A DNA stretch of 64,000 nucleotides, from positions 62,001-126,000 of the forward strand of contig JAGXJF010002547.1 of the NCBI GenBank assembly GCA_019208055.1, written 5' to 3'. Made by a program: the position numbers and the translations under genes. The stretch comes from Stipa capillata (Eukaryota; Streptophyta; Magnoliopsida; Poales; Poaceae). This document shows, piece after piece, positions 12,257 through 24,980 of the stretch (within the stretch, counting starts at the first letter, position 1; each line of letters opens with the position of its first letter). The notes under the pieces are model-generated. The model worked only from the letters and a program-made list of their open reading frames with translations, did no database searches and had not been told where the DNA came from.

Positions 12257-13456
12257 TGAGAGAATTCCCTACGTGTCATTGAATAACACTTCAATTCCCT
12301 CTGTACAATTGAATAACAATCTGATTTCTTCTATGCCACTGAATAAGACCGTATTCCCTACATACCACTAAATATCGTATTTTAGTTCCCTCTATACCAG
12401 TCCATTATATCTCCGTTACAACATCTTTGTTAAGTTGCTACATACCTATCATATTTTTTCCAAATTCCCAATATACCCCGTGGCCCCTCTTGAAGAATGG
12501 CCACCTGCCAACTCTGCTCCGCACCGCGGCCACGACATTCCTCCACCAGATTAGCGTCTGGTCCCTACCGACAGAGACCTTGCTGCTAGGACTTCAAACG
12601 TCGTGGACATTAGCCTTGAGCTCATGGTCGCCACCGGATACCTTGCAGTGCAGTCATCGCTCCCACAGTACTGCTCCTTTCGCTACTTCTCCCATGATGA
12701 AATCATGGCTTCCTGCGCCACCATGTAGTCCTTGGATCGTCTTCTCCGTTGTTGGGTTCGTTGCGGTACACATGGAGGATCTGTCGGGCCACTTGCAGGA
12801 CGCATAGAGGGTCACCGTTACCTTAAGATCTGGCACCGCTAGAGCCGTCAAGTCCCTGATAGGCATGGAAGACGGCTGACAAGTTTGCTGCTTCCTCCCC
12901 GTTGTTGAGCGCTTCAATGAATTGGATAGCTATGGGTATGATTTGGGCTATGGATGTTTTTGGTTGGAGGCATTTCTGCAGAGGTTGTCGATGTTTTCAT
13001 GAACCAGAGCATGCACGAACATGATCGGAAGGTGAATTGAGAGGAAGGGGGATCGAGTTCCTTTTCTTCGTGTTTTTCTTCACTTTTGCTTGCGGGTCCC
13101 ACTTAAAAGATGTGAGCTGATTAATGACCACTGAAGCAAAAAATGTTAGTTCGTGTGAATCATCAGGTGGCAGCTGTTTGAAACCTAACTTTGATTCAAT
13201 TCACTGATGATGGCCTATGCGGTACTCAGGAAATTATTGTATATTTAGAATGACATAGAGGAAAATACACTAAGTTAAAAAATATGAGCAGAATAGTCAT
13301 CTATACATTTAACGGAGAAGTTATAACATAGACATAGCGAAATGATACAGAGGAAACTAAAATACGATGTTCGAGATATGTAAAGAATAAGACCTTATTT
13401 AGTGGCATGTATAGAGAAAAATAAGATGCTATTCGGTGGTACGTACGAAATTCTCT
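12257..13456. mobile_element. Mutator-like non-autonomous element with long TIRs
   Basis: About 160 bases at the left end (12257-12420) match the reverse complement of the right end (13300-13456). Shared blocks include GAGAATT at the tip and ATCGTATTTTAGTT inside. The flanks TTATATATA (12248-12256) and TTATACATA (13457-13465) look like a 9-base target duplication with one difference. The 880 bp interior is moderately GC-rich and gives short frames on both strands without a recognisable domain. It may be captured host sequence, as in Pack-MULEs, but I cannot name a donor. Confidence 0.7.
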
Positions 13457-13549
13457 TTATACATATGGTCTGGCGCCAGTGAATCCGGCCATAATCCCTA
13501 GCTCGCCATGGTAGTACCCCGCCACCGATGAGGAAGACGTGCTCGTTGG

Positions 13550-14709
13550 CAGTGGCGGAGGACGAAAAAAGTTTGAGGTGGGGCGAACCCGTGAACTCTA
13601 AAGCAAAAAAAATGCCACATAATTTACATGATCTTACTGTGCGGCCTGTGCCCTAACATTGCCACTTTCACGGGTACTTGGATTGGAGCTACTATCACTA
13701 GTAAGTAATTTAAAATATTTTATCAAACCTGCAATTCACAACATGAAAATGCCACTAAACTCACTATATTGTAGATTTCCAAGCTATTCTCTCAAAATTT
13801 ACATCACAAATTCTCAATATAAACATCTAGAAATTTCAGAAATTTATACCTTTCCCTTTTTCTTTCCCTTTCCTGTTCTTGTCCATTATCAGATCACCTC
13901 TTCTACTTTTCGATTTGGTGGAGATTGAAGGGGAAGGGAGCTCGGTTTGGTGGAGATTGAAGGGGAAGGGAGCTCGGTTTGGTGGAGATTTGGTGGAGAT
14001 TGAAGATTTGAAGGGGATTAGCCGATTAGGGGAGCTCGGTTTGGTGGAGCTGTGGCCGGAGCCCGGAGGCCCGGAGGCCCGGAGGCCGGAGCAGTGGAGG
14101 CGTGGAGCTGGAGGAGGCCGGCGGCGGCGGGAGGCAGTGTCGGCGGCGGCAGCGGCGGGACCGCGGGAGGCAGAGCCGCAGAGGACAGCCCGCCGGGCGC
14201 CGGCCTCTCCCGCGTGACCGCGTCCCCTAGAACCAGCCCCCCGCTCTCCTTCCCCGGCCTCTCCTTCCCCTAGCTCCGGCGAGCCGCGAGCGGCGAGACC
14301 TCCAGATCCGGAGCCCAGAGCCCCGGAGGCCTCTCCTTCCCCGGCCGGCCGGCCCCCGCGTCCAAGCTCACCGCCCGCCTCCTCGCCGGTCGCCGCCAAG
14401 GGCGTCCACGAGCTCGTCCTCGTCAACCGCCCGCCGGCCGCCGCCGCTGCTCCTCACCGCGGCACCGCCCGCCGCCCGCTGCTCACCGCCCGCCGCTCGC
14501 GCTCGGCCCGCTGCCCCGCTCGGCCGCTCCCCTTGACTCGGTGGCAGTGCTCGGTGGCTGCTCGGCCCGCTGCCCCGCTCCCCTTCACTCGGTGGCCGCT
14601 CGCGCTCGGCCCGCTGCCCCGCTCCCGCTGCTGGGCCGGCCCAATATGGCGCACGGAAGTTAAGGTCGGGCGGGCGCCCGACCTCGCCCTACCGGGAGCT
14701 CCGCCACTG
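13550..14709. mobile_element. hAT-like non-autonomous element (1160 bp) with GC-rich interior
   Basis: It begins with CAGTGGCGGAG and ends with the exact inverse CTCCGCCACTG. It is flanked by a perfect 8-base duplication CTCGTTGG (13542-13549 and 14710-14717), the hAT target size. There is no transposase. The interior has tandem blocks of a GGAGCTCGGTTTGGTGGAG motif (13917-14050), CCCGGAGG repeats (14058-14090) and GCTCGGCCCGCTGCCCCGC repeats (14500-14640). These produce long but low-complexity frames that I do not regard as genes. Confidence 0.8.
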
Positions 14710-14717
14710 CTCGTTGG

Positions 14718-15967
14718 AGAGGACTAGCGATTAACTAAACTTATCAACTTTTTAGGTGACTACGCAATGGCGAAACCATTTTGATCAATAAAGTAAACAT
14801 TGCGCCGTGAAGTGAAGTGCACGTCTCTGATCGATGTAACTCCATGTGATTAATTGGCCAGGGCCAAGCATGCATATGGCATGATGGCAACTAGCTAGCA
14901 TTAGGCGTAATCAGGTTTAAATAAGTTGAGTGAGAATTAGCAAAGGTACCGCATGCATGCTCACGCACGACTAATACGTGTGGAGTACCCGGCCCGGGCG
15001 GCTCTTTTGTGCATGCAAATGAATATGGATTTGCATGATGGAGTAGTGGCAGCGATCATGCATCATAAGACCCACCTGTTAATCAATGTTAATTTCTATA
15101 TAGCCTGACCATGTAGATGCATATGTGCACAAAAGAAAGAAACCTCGATTTTAATTAATTTCAACCGGCCGGCGTCAATTAATCACCATGCATGATCGAA
15201 CATTTGGACATGTATTAATTCCTATACACGCATGCATGCATGGTTTTGAACATTTGGGAAATTCCAAAAGAAGTAGTACGTCGATATATAGTCCAGTTTA
15301 GTGGAAGAGACCTGAAAGATCGACAAAGGAAGGAGACCGGGCTAGCTGCAATGCATGCATGCCACACACATACAGCGGCCGACCAGCACAAAGCAAAGCA
15401 ATCACGAACTAAAGCAGCGCTCGATCGATCATGCAGAGATTACACACAACATATGTAGGCTCGTCGTACACAAGTACCATACCATGGGCTTCACCTCTGC
15501 TGCGATACTGCACGCGCGATCGACGCAACAATATTGAATCGATCTGGCACCCACCAAAACACAAAAGTACACTGGCGCAGAGAGGGAGGGAGAGAGAGAG
15601 ATACATGAGCATGCAGCTATTCTTCCTAGCTTTTTTTACGGCAACAGCGGCCACCACCACCACCACTACTAAAGTAGTAGCAGCAGCTAGCTTAGCTGCG
15701 TCTGCATTTGCTCAGCAGCCGAGTGGACGACCGGGCACTCAGAGCAGAGAACTCGCTGCACTCCGTCCTTACTCAATACTACAAATATACAAATACTCAT
15801 CCTCCTCTCCGGAAAATCTATCTATATAGCAAGAGCAGTTTTGTCTCAACACTGTTAAGCTAGCTGCAAGTGCAAAGCATGGAGTGGTGATCCGTCCGTC
15901 CGTTCGAGCAGTACGTAAGAGCAGAGCTAGGCAGCAGGTGTGACAGTTGAGGGAAGACGACGAGAAG
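14718..15967. other. BRX-like upstream region
   Basis: No gene found. It is rich in GCATGC palindromes (14860-15360), with a purine run at 15580-15600 (GAGGGAGAGAGAGAGA). The stretch 15600-15967 probably includes the leader of the BRX-like gene. Several short upstream ATGs are present. Confidence 0.4.
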
Positions 15968-18900
15968 ATGCTGGCCTGCATCGCGTGCGTGAAAGAAGAA
16001 GGCGGCGGTGGCCGGGAGCGGGAGGGCGCCAACGCCGCCGGCGACACCCCGACCTGCAGGGACCCCGTCAAGTCGCTCACCTCCCAGGTACGTACATGCG
16101 TACGTTGGTCTTGCTCGCTACCTATGTACTTGCTCCGCCGTATATTTCTGCCTGAATCTCTTACCTCCTCGCCGGCAATTAAGATGCATGTATGTTGTTT
16201 CTTTCCGGCCAAGCCTTTGTCTTGTTCGTATGTGTTATTTCATCTCTGTTTCTTTGCACCGAACCACCGACCGAAACCTGCAAATCTATGCAACTTACTA
16301 CTAGCAGATCGAGATTCAAAGGAATCTACCTAGGATTATATTACAATATGGTTCTGTCGTGCGCTCTTCTTGTGTACGTCACTACGTGCAGCTGCCAGCT
16401 AGTGAGCTTCCTCTGCTCTTCACTAGCTAGCACTGTATATAGATATTGTGCCTCCGCGGGTAGAACAAATTAAAGTTAACTGTGGAGCTTGAAAGCTAGA
16501 CGTGAGTACGCTAACATGTCCTAATATATTAGGACAATTACACTTGTCCTAATATAATTAGCTAGGAGTATTCCGTTGAGCAGATTAAGTGACTGGCCCC
16601 TTGTTATATTTTTTTCGTTTTGAATATAGTTAACCTAAAAATTGAGTTAAACTAAAGCTAGCCATGATGATGATGATGATGATGATGATGATAATAGTGA
16701 GAAGAAACATGTAGGGGGTGCTGGCGGTCGGGTGCGGCAGGCAGCAGGCAGGTAGCAGTGATTAGCGAAGTGCGCGTGGCGTCGCTTTCGCGGGGCGCTC
16801 ATGCATGCTCAGTAGCGAAACCAGCGACATGTCCTCCTCCTCATCCTCTCCCTCTCTGCTTTCCTTGATTTTTGCCTCTCAACTTCTCAATACCCCATGA
16901 TCGAAGAACCAACGACAATTATCCATTGATCAACTCTTGTCGTCACGGCTACCGAGGCAGCAGGAAGCAGAGAGAGAGAGACAGGGGCCGGGGCCATGGC
17001 TAGACAGAATCATGGCAAATGGCAGCAGGCAGGCAGCATGCATGGATCGATGCGTGCTAGCTTAGCTCTCTTAGCTTCTTCTCCTGTTTCTGCAGGCGCC
17101 AATCCCGATGCATGGGTCCGATACATCCTGCTTCCTGCAGCAGTACTGTACGAACGTACCTCGCCGTGGGCTCCATGTCTACACGCTGCCTGCTTGACCA
17201 GCTAGCTACTGCTACGTCTACCACTCTACCTGGTCTGTACCACTGCAGACGAGCTAGTTACCTTGCTCTAGTCTAGTGTTCCGACAAGCATCGATTGGTT
17301 TTTTTTTGTTTTGTATATTTCTCTTCTCATCATCTTCTTTAAGCGGCTGGCCGGCTTTAATCGGATGGATCAGCTGTCATCATATGCTGCTAGCCGCTGA
17401 TCTGCCAAAAAGAAAAAGAAAAGGAACGCATCAGGAGAGGTACTTCTTTTTCTTTCGGCAAAGTGCATGCAATGCAGCACCAGGGGCAGGCATGCCAAAG
17501 TTTCTTCTAGTCTGCTCTCTCTTTATTTTTCTCTTTTTGTTACTATATGATTATACAAACACAAGAATATATACCCTGATCATCTCGGCCTTTAAGTTCA
17601 AAGGGGCATATATGGCGCGCCTTTTCCCTCTTCTCCAGCGTCTGATCGGATTTGAAATTAAAAAAATTTGATTTAATTTGAGAACATTTTCCGGGTTCCA
17701 ATCTCTATCACTGCCACCTATACAAAATGCACATCAAATATTTAAGGGTTAATTAGATATATGCCACTACTATTTTCGGATTTTGAGATATGCCATTACT
17801 ATTTTCGGGTTTTAATAAATATCATTACTATTTTGCTCTACTTAGACATATGCCATTACGGGCTATTTAGAGCTATTTCGATGAAATACAGCCCCGTATC
17901 TCACATCATATTTGTGAATGAGACCAAAACGCCCCTAGGTTGGCTGCCCCTGTCCTCCATGCTCGCTATCTCGTGCTAGGGTTTTGGATTGGGTGGTCTT
18001 TGGGGATGAACTGGATCGAGCAAGCGAGCTAGTCGGGTGCGACCAGAGCTCATAGGCACAACTAGCATGGGGTATTTTGGTCTCATACATAAATATGTTG
18101 TGAAATACGAAGTCATATTTTGCCAAAATGGCTTCAAATAGCCCATAATAGCATATGCCTAAGTATATCAAATCAGTAGTGGCATATGTCAAAGCCCGAA
18201 AAAAGTAATGGCATATCTCTAAATTGAGTAAACAATAGTGTCATATATCTAATTTTTCCAATATTAAATGGCCTGTGAAAGTTCAGTTGTCAATAGTCTA
18301 ATTAGAAGCCATAATGAATCAGAAAACTGGGGTTAAGAATTCAGGAAAAACCTGCCTGTCCTACTCATCTGTTCCATTCATAGTCATAATATAAAGAAAG
18401 ATTATTTTCATGGTACTTCATTCAGACTTCATTTAAGGAAAACACTGGTACCACTCCACACTATGAAAATATGAAGCTCTATCAGACAGAAGGAGAGCAC
18501 TATGAAGCTATTAAAACTACGGAGTAGTTCCTGTTACTGCTTCCCCTAGGCCACTAGTAGGGTAGAGAAGCAGATGAAGAAACAGGCTGTATTCCACATT
18601 TAAGCTAGCTCAACAATTATTGAACCACAGTAATGCTTGCTGGTTTAAGTGGATCCCCTGCAGTAGCATTTTCAGAGTTCAAACTGCACTTGGCAACAGT
18701 TAAAGATGGTCAAATGGGAGGACAGGTAGTGTAAGCTGTGGCTGCCTGGTGGATATCACCTTTCACTTTGTGTCATCTCCTTGGGGAGGGATCCTGGAAC
18801 AAAGCAGAGAAAAGCACAGATGCAGCATTCATGCGTATATGTATTCAGATGCACAAAGAGCGGCCATGGACTAATCCCCTGTTCTTTTGTGGTAAAGAAG

Positions 18901-21656
18901 CTTTGAGCTTCAACTCCCTATAACTACAATACACTGTTCCCATGCCTTTGTTCTTGTTATTTTCCTTTCTTTTTGGACAGTAAAGTACTATGTAGATATC
19001 TCCAGATGAGATAGATTGATGTACAAGGATGGGTTCCTGCTTTCTCAAAAGGAGAGATTGTGAGGGGTGCAATGCAAAAGAGATCCCCTGCATGGACAGG
19101 GATGTTGCATTGCTGCTGCCTGCCTCCAGAGCAGCAAGGCAAGAATCCAAGTCTGGCGTGGGGATCTTCAGTTTATTTTTTGCTTGATAAAAGAGGTCAG
19201 GCCAGGCCTAAAAAGATGAGTGATATCATGAAAGGGGATACTGTAGATGAAACATACAGGTGAGTAAACAGCATGTACAGAGGTATATGGTTTAAAGAGG
19301 AAAAGCAAATATTTCAGAGAATCCATCCGTCCTTGTTTCAGTGTCCCTAGCTAGCTGCAGAGGAAAACAACATGGTAGTGTAGAGGAAAACTGATTCTGG
19401 TGTAGTTTTCTTAATTACATCATGGTAGAATAAGATTTTACCACATACTAGTATGTACTAAGTGTGAAAACAGTTAGTGCTTAATTTCTTCTCTACTACT
19501 CTTTTTGTGTGAGCAACATGACATTGTGCAGTCTGAACTGAATAAAGATTACCAATGGATTGGCCATAGGTCAAACAGAGGATCCATAGAGTGTTACACA
19601 ATCTTTGAAAATGTCATTCTCTGACCCCTAAAGGGACAGCAGCTGCATCATCTAACGTTCACATTTGACCGGAGCCATCAAAAGATGCACTAGCTCACTA
19701 GTACTGCAATATAAAGTTCCTCGTTGAATGTTGCGACAGATTCGCCTAGCTAGACCTGATGGCTAATACAGATAGGTGCAAGATTGATAATATGTGTTAA
19801 GCAACAAGCTAGCTAGATGAAATTTACTGAAATTCTTCTAGAATACAAGGTCTGGACAATAATGCAGAACTGAATCTTCAGTGATTGTTTGGAAACTAAA
19901 CTTTCTGCAATTCCTTCCACTTGTTTGGTTGCTTAATACCTTTACGGAGAGAGATGCAATCCTGCAAATGCTACAATATAGGAGTAAGTATGCATCTTAT
20001 TTCAATCTGAGTTTTTATCTGGAGTTGTAGCCTCTGTTACATTTGAATATTTTGATGCATGGATACCAATTTCCATGTCGAAATCTCTTGCAGTCATTTA
20101 CATGTACCAGAAACTCTATATTCTTGTTTATCAATAGCAATTGACTACCAGTACTGATTTCTTCATACATGATTCTGATCCCATAATGTTATTCGATGGT
20201 GCAGCTCAAGGACATGGTGCTGAAGCTGTCGGGGACGCACCGGCAGGGCCCCAAACGCGGCGGCTCGCCGCCGCCGAGGGGCCGGACGACGTCCCTGTAC
20301 CGCAGCGGGTACTACCGTCCGGGCGTGGTGCAGGACGACATGGCGGTGCCCCCGGCGACGTACCTGGGCCACGGCGGCGCGTCGAGCTCGAGCTCCACGC
20401 CGGCGTGGGAGCGGCCCCGAGGGCGGTGAGGCGGTGAGGGAGTGGGTGGCGCAGGTGGAGCCCGGCGTGCAGATCACCTTCGTGTCCCTCCCCGGTGGCG
20501 CCGGCAACGACCTGAAGCGCATCCGCTTCAGCCGGGAGATGTACGACAAGTGGCAGGCGCAGCGGTGGTGGGGCGAGAACAACGAGCGGATCATGGAGCT
20601 CTACAACGTCCGCCGCTTCAGCCGCCAGGTGCTCCCCACCCCGCCGCGCTCCGACGACGGCGGCGAGGTCAGTTCAGTCACTCCCACAACGCTGCTTGGT
20701 TCGGTCCCACGCATGCATCATGTGATACGGCAACGCCGACTGGCGGCGGCCGCTGACAGACCTAGAGAACACGACGACGTCGTCGTCGTCATCCTAGTGC
20801 TCCTAGTTGTCACATCGCATGCATTCTCTCTGCACATGACCAGCATCTCCGCATGATGCTTTTGGTTGCATTTGCATCAAAGATCGATTTTTGTTTTTGT
20901 TTTGAGATCACATATGCAGTGATTAAAGCAGCGGAATTTGTTCGTGTCTCTCGTATGGAGCAGCAGAGGGAATCGTTTTATTCTCAAGTGGGCTCGACGA
21001 GGGGGAGCCCGGCCGCCACGCCGTCGCTGGCGCCCCTCACGCCGGACAGCATCACCTGGGGCGCCTTCGCCCGCGCGCCGCCCTTCGCCGCAGGCGGTGG
21101 TGGCGCTGCCGTGCGGCAGCACAGCTTCCGCGGGCCGCTGTCGCCGCCGCCGCCGTCGTCGTCCAACCCGTCGGAGCGCGCCTGGCAGCAGCAGCAGCGC
21201 CAGAACGGCGCCGCCGGCAAGAGCCCCGCGGACTCCGACGCCGTGGAGGCGGCGAGGACGACCACCTCGTCCTGCAGGGACGACGTCTCCATCAGCAACG
21301 CCAGCGAGCTGGAGGTCACCGAGTGGGTCATCCAGGACGAGCCCGGCGTGTACATCACCGTTAGGGAGCTGCCCGATGGCGCCAGGGAGCTCCGCCGCGT
21401 CCGCTTCAGGTCACGTCGCAGCCATCTTCCTGTGAAACTAGTACACGATATCCTGCTGCACTGCAGCTACTGATAATGTTTTGTGTTCTTGATTCTCTTC
21501 CTGTGAAACTAGTACACGATATCCTGCTGCACTGCAGCTACTGATAATGTTTTGTGTTCTTTATTCTTTTTCTGCAGCCGGGAGAAGTTTGCAGAGCTGA
21601 ATGCGAAGCTGTGGTGGGAGGAGAACAAGGAGAGGATACATGCACAGTACCTCTAG
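15968..21656 (+). CDS. BREVIS RADIX-like protein (one frameshift)
   Basis: Plant BRX family. These plasma-membrane or nuclear regulators of auxin and brassinosteroid output in roots and vasculature act through paired BRX domains. Exons: 15968-16087, 20205-20667, 20967-21409 and 21578-21656, with GT-AG junctions. The N-terminus MLACIACVK is the conserved, probably palmitoylated family start. BRX domain 1 (REWVAQVEPGVQITF to MELYNV) lies near residues 118-175. BRX domain 2 (EVTEWVIQDEPGVYIT to the terminal AQYL) lies near 312-367. Corrected length is about 367 residues. In exon 2 the frame breaks at 20415-20418, where CCCC would have to be CCC to join PAWERP to the EGGEAVREW stretch. Intron 1 is 4.1 kb and holds a MITE; the last intron has a 71-base tandem duplication. 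Exon 3 is taken to start at 20967 because this acceptor keeps phase. Confidence 0.92.
16517..16537. other. Short perfect hairpin in BRX-like intron 1
   Basis: The sequence GTCCTAATATATTAGGAC is self-complementary, and a second GTCCTAATATAATTAG follows within 30 bases. It is probably a MITE end rather than a regulatory element. Confidence 0.35.
16664..16692. repeat. (GAT)n microsatellite in BRX-like intron 1
   Basis: Nine or more uninterrupted ATG/GAT trinucleotides. Confidence 0.9.
17755..18250. mobile_element. Long-TIR MITE in BRX-like intron 1
   Basis: About 190 bases at 17755-17945 are the inverted counterpart of 18060-18250. Shared blocks include AGATATATGCCACTA, ATATGCCATTAC, GGGCTATTT and GAGACCAAAA. 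Only a possible AATT flank (17751-17754, 18251-18254) is seen, so the superfamily is uncertain. There is no coding capacity. The structure would fold into a long hairpin in the primary transcript. Confidence 0.7.
21425..21566 (+). repeat. 71-bp tandem duplication in the last BRX-like intron
   Basis: Two near-identical copies (21425-21495 and 21496-21566) start TCTTCCTGTGAAACTAGT and end with TTTTGTGTTCTT. The second copy lies just before the acceptor CTGCAG at 21577. The near absence of differences points to a recent duplication. Confidence 0.9.
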
Positions 21657-22717
21657 GCTTTGATTTGCATTGATAAACCTGAAACTTCACTTCAAGCTGG
21701 TGCAGGTGGTTGTGCAAGGGGAAAAAATTGATATCTGATATTTATTTTACATGTATATAGAGTTAATTTGTGTTTGGGGTTGGAGCTGCGAAAGATAGGT
21801 GTGTGAGGGAGATCAGGAAAAGAAATGTTTAGGGCAGTGCTTGCCCAGGTAATTTGTGACTGCAGGTGTGTCATGTTCATGTTAAGAACTTGAGATCCAC
21901 ATGTCACATCCTTGAGTATGTTTTATCCTCATTTTCCAAGCATGCAAAACATCTTATTTCGGAGGAGGAAAGGGAGTAATACTCTATTTATTTATTTATT
22001 TATCCAGTAGTAATAATCATACAACTAACATAGCAATCTTCTAGCATTGCAATGTGGCATGTTGGTTCAACAATTACCTATGCACATAGATCAGTAATCT
22101 ATAAACTAACAAGACTGACAAGTTCTGTGCATCCAAGAAATGTGCTAGATACAGATATACAGAATAATAAATCCATCAGAATCATAAGCACAGACCACCT
22201 GTACAACTGCTAACCAAATGAACTACGGAAGAGCACATAAACACTGCGAGCTGATCAAACCTCTATCTGCAAACTGATAAGAAATTGATATATTAACGGC
22301 ATCTGCAGAATACAATGGGGAACCCTTAATTTCATGCAAGCTCTGTGACCTTGTCTTTTGGAATTCTAAGCATAAATGTTGATAAATGTGAAGAGGAGTG
22401 ATCTAGACATGATCTAATTCTGTGTCAAAACTTGATACTGAGAAGACGAGATGATTTTTTAGAAGCTGTTAAAATAGCAATCATGGTCTGCAAATCATTC
22501 ATTCTTTCTGTCTCCTCAGATCAAAATTCAATGTAAGATTTGGCATCATCTTAGATCACTTCTCTTCATATTTGTTAAAGCTTGCAAAAATACCAATTAA
22601 TACCAAGGAACTGCATGACTTCACATGTTGAACGTGCACACAGTAGTTTACCTGATGAAGGTGTATCAGTGTACCGCACACAGTGATGATGAACTCGGCA
22701 TCGCTCCATAACAGATC
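21657..22717. other. Convergent intergenic region
   Basis: It lies between the stop codons of the BRX-like gene (+) and the coiled-coil gene (-). It presumably holds both 3' UTRs. A TTTA/ATTT run is at 21986-22003. No gene is seen. Confidence 0.4.
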
Positions 22718-24914
22718 TCATCGAACAGCAGAAGCATAGGGAGACAGTAAGTAATCCCTTATGCGGGATGCCCCATCCCTTGCCAACATGCCCTCAAGGT
22801 CTCCCAGGATTCTTGCTAACCAAATCTCCAGGCTTCGCTGGATTTCCTTGAAATTGTTCCTAACCGAACTTAGTGCTCTTCTTGTGCTCATTTTGGCTTC
22901 TGCTGTTAGCTCATCACCAAAGCTGCTTTTTGCGGTCTCTGCTTGCAGTGTGCTGAGCTTCTGCCTTGTTTCAGTTGCTCGATGCTGAAGGTGGAATGCT
23001 TCCAGCAAGTACTCTGTTTGCCGTTGTGTTCGGAACTCTGAGCTGAGTGTTGAATCACATGGGTCACTTGTTTGCTGCCCAAATTCATATAGATTAGTGT
23101 TTTTCCTGCTGCTTTGGTATAAGGATGCGAGCAGTACCAATAGTAGCAATTCTAAGTGGAAACAGCAATAGATTTAAGGATGCAAGCAGTACTAATAGTA
23201 ACAATCCTTAGTGGAAACAACAATAGATTTAAGAAATCTGAGCATGCCTGCATTAGGGATCACCAAACAGAGCCAGGTAAAGATGGCACTTCCATGAAGC
23301 ATGGTTTTGACTAATAGAGGAAACTGTTGCTCGTATTGCTATGAACCAAAAATGAACTAGTGTAACAGCCGGAAAACGTTGCTCTCTTTGGACCACTGTA
23401 ACCCCCAGATGATTCCAAGCATGCCTTATGTTCACATCAATGCAACAATAGTCAGGTGTTACACGAATGTTTGCATCATATGTTGGATGATGCATTATGT
23501 ACAAGGTATGCAGTACTATGAGCGTAGCCAGGTTACATACTAGAGTGCCAAAGCTAAGTAAGTAGATGGCATGTCAGATGAGAAGACCTACCATTCGTTT
23601 GCAAAGATCATCAATCTTGTCAGCAAGAGCTTGGTATCTTTTCACTTGCTTTCTCATCACCAACAGGATCTTGCATAAATCTCCATTTCCAACCTTTTCC
23701 AGATTAATTAATTCCTGCTCAAGCAGCCGAAGCTTTGCAGGAACTCCTGATGATTCCACATCCACCTTCCAAGGTGATTCTCTCCTGTTAAAGAAAGATA
23801 GTTTAGAGAAGGTAACTGATGAGTAGAATTTACGCATTGCAAGATCACAAAACCATGTGCTTCAGTTACATAGTTACCGGGGTACAGCATGCTTCGTGTT
23901 GTACATTGACTCAACTGATTCGTACTTCAAGTCCTACAAGATGCAAGTTAAAAAAATGAGCCATACCATACAAATGGACAAAAAAGTTTCAATCTAACAA
24001 TGCTCTAACTGAGCACCGATCAATCATTCTTGAGTACTAATTGGACCACAGCTTTCTCCATACCTTGGATCTGTGTTAGCAATGTTTATTTTGTGTACCA
24101 TCAATGACATGAACATGAGTACACACAGTTAAAAAAACATGTTCCTTTTGTTTTATCCATCGCTTTTTATAGATATGTGGGGTGCAGTCTACACTACCAA
24201 CATCATTGCCTTATGTAGAGTATAGGAAAACACAGGATAAAATATCATTTGGTGCATGTTGACAGGTACAGATTGACAATGACGATCATCTGGATTAACC
24301 CCACAGCTTTGAATTATAACGAAATCATCAGAATATTTTAATCTTCCAAACTCATGAGAAACACGCAAGCAAGAATTACTTTGAAGATAAAGTATTGCTG
24401 AGGTGATAAACTTCACACTGAGGTTAGTTGTTTGTGTACTTCAGTTAATTTCATAACTGAATGCAAGTACGTGGCCAGCTTCAAATGTTCAAACAGATCA
24501 ATTTATAATGCTTCAATTCAAATTGTTATGTATTTAACTCGAAACGATTTTTCTTTCAACTCTTTGTGCACTTTGGTGCAATAATGCATAAATGTTAATG
24601 ATAAGCTATCACCTCTGAGCATCATGTCAAGCAACAACTGACACAACGAATCAAAGGAAAGAGAAAATATTCATATTCGCACATACCCAATCAATATATA
24701 ATGAAACAATCGGTTTGAAGAAGAGACTAATAGGCACAACAGTTACAGTTGCTGGATATGGGCATGGAATTATTTGACCCGGCCATTTATGTTAGCAGCT
24801 CAGATACATATTTAGTCATAAAAGGCACAAGCCCTTCGGTAGTGGCTTATGCATAGTCAGACTTAACCATGCACCGAACCTTTTGCATAAAAAGGAGGCT
24901 TATGGCTGAAATAG

Positions 24915-24980
<66 letters not shown>

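Noticed and set aside
13836..14426. A 196-codon minus-strand frame
   Set aside because: It lies inside the hAT-like element and is made of GC-rich tandem repeats; composition is Gly/Ala/Arg/Pro-biased with no domain.
24918..24977. AT tract as an origin or matrix attachment site
   Set aside because: A simple dinucleotide microsatellite explains it fully.
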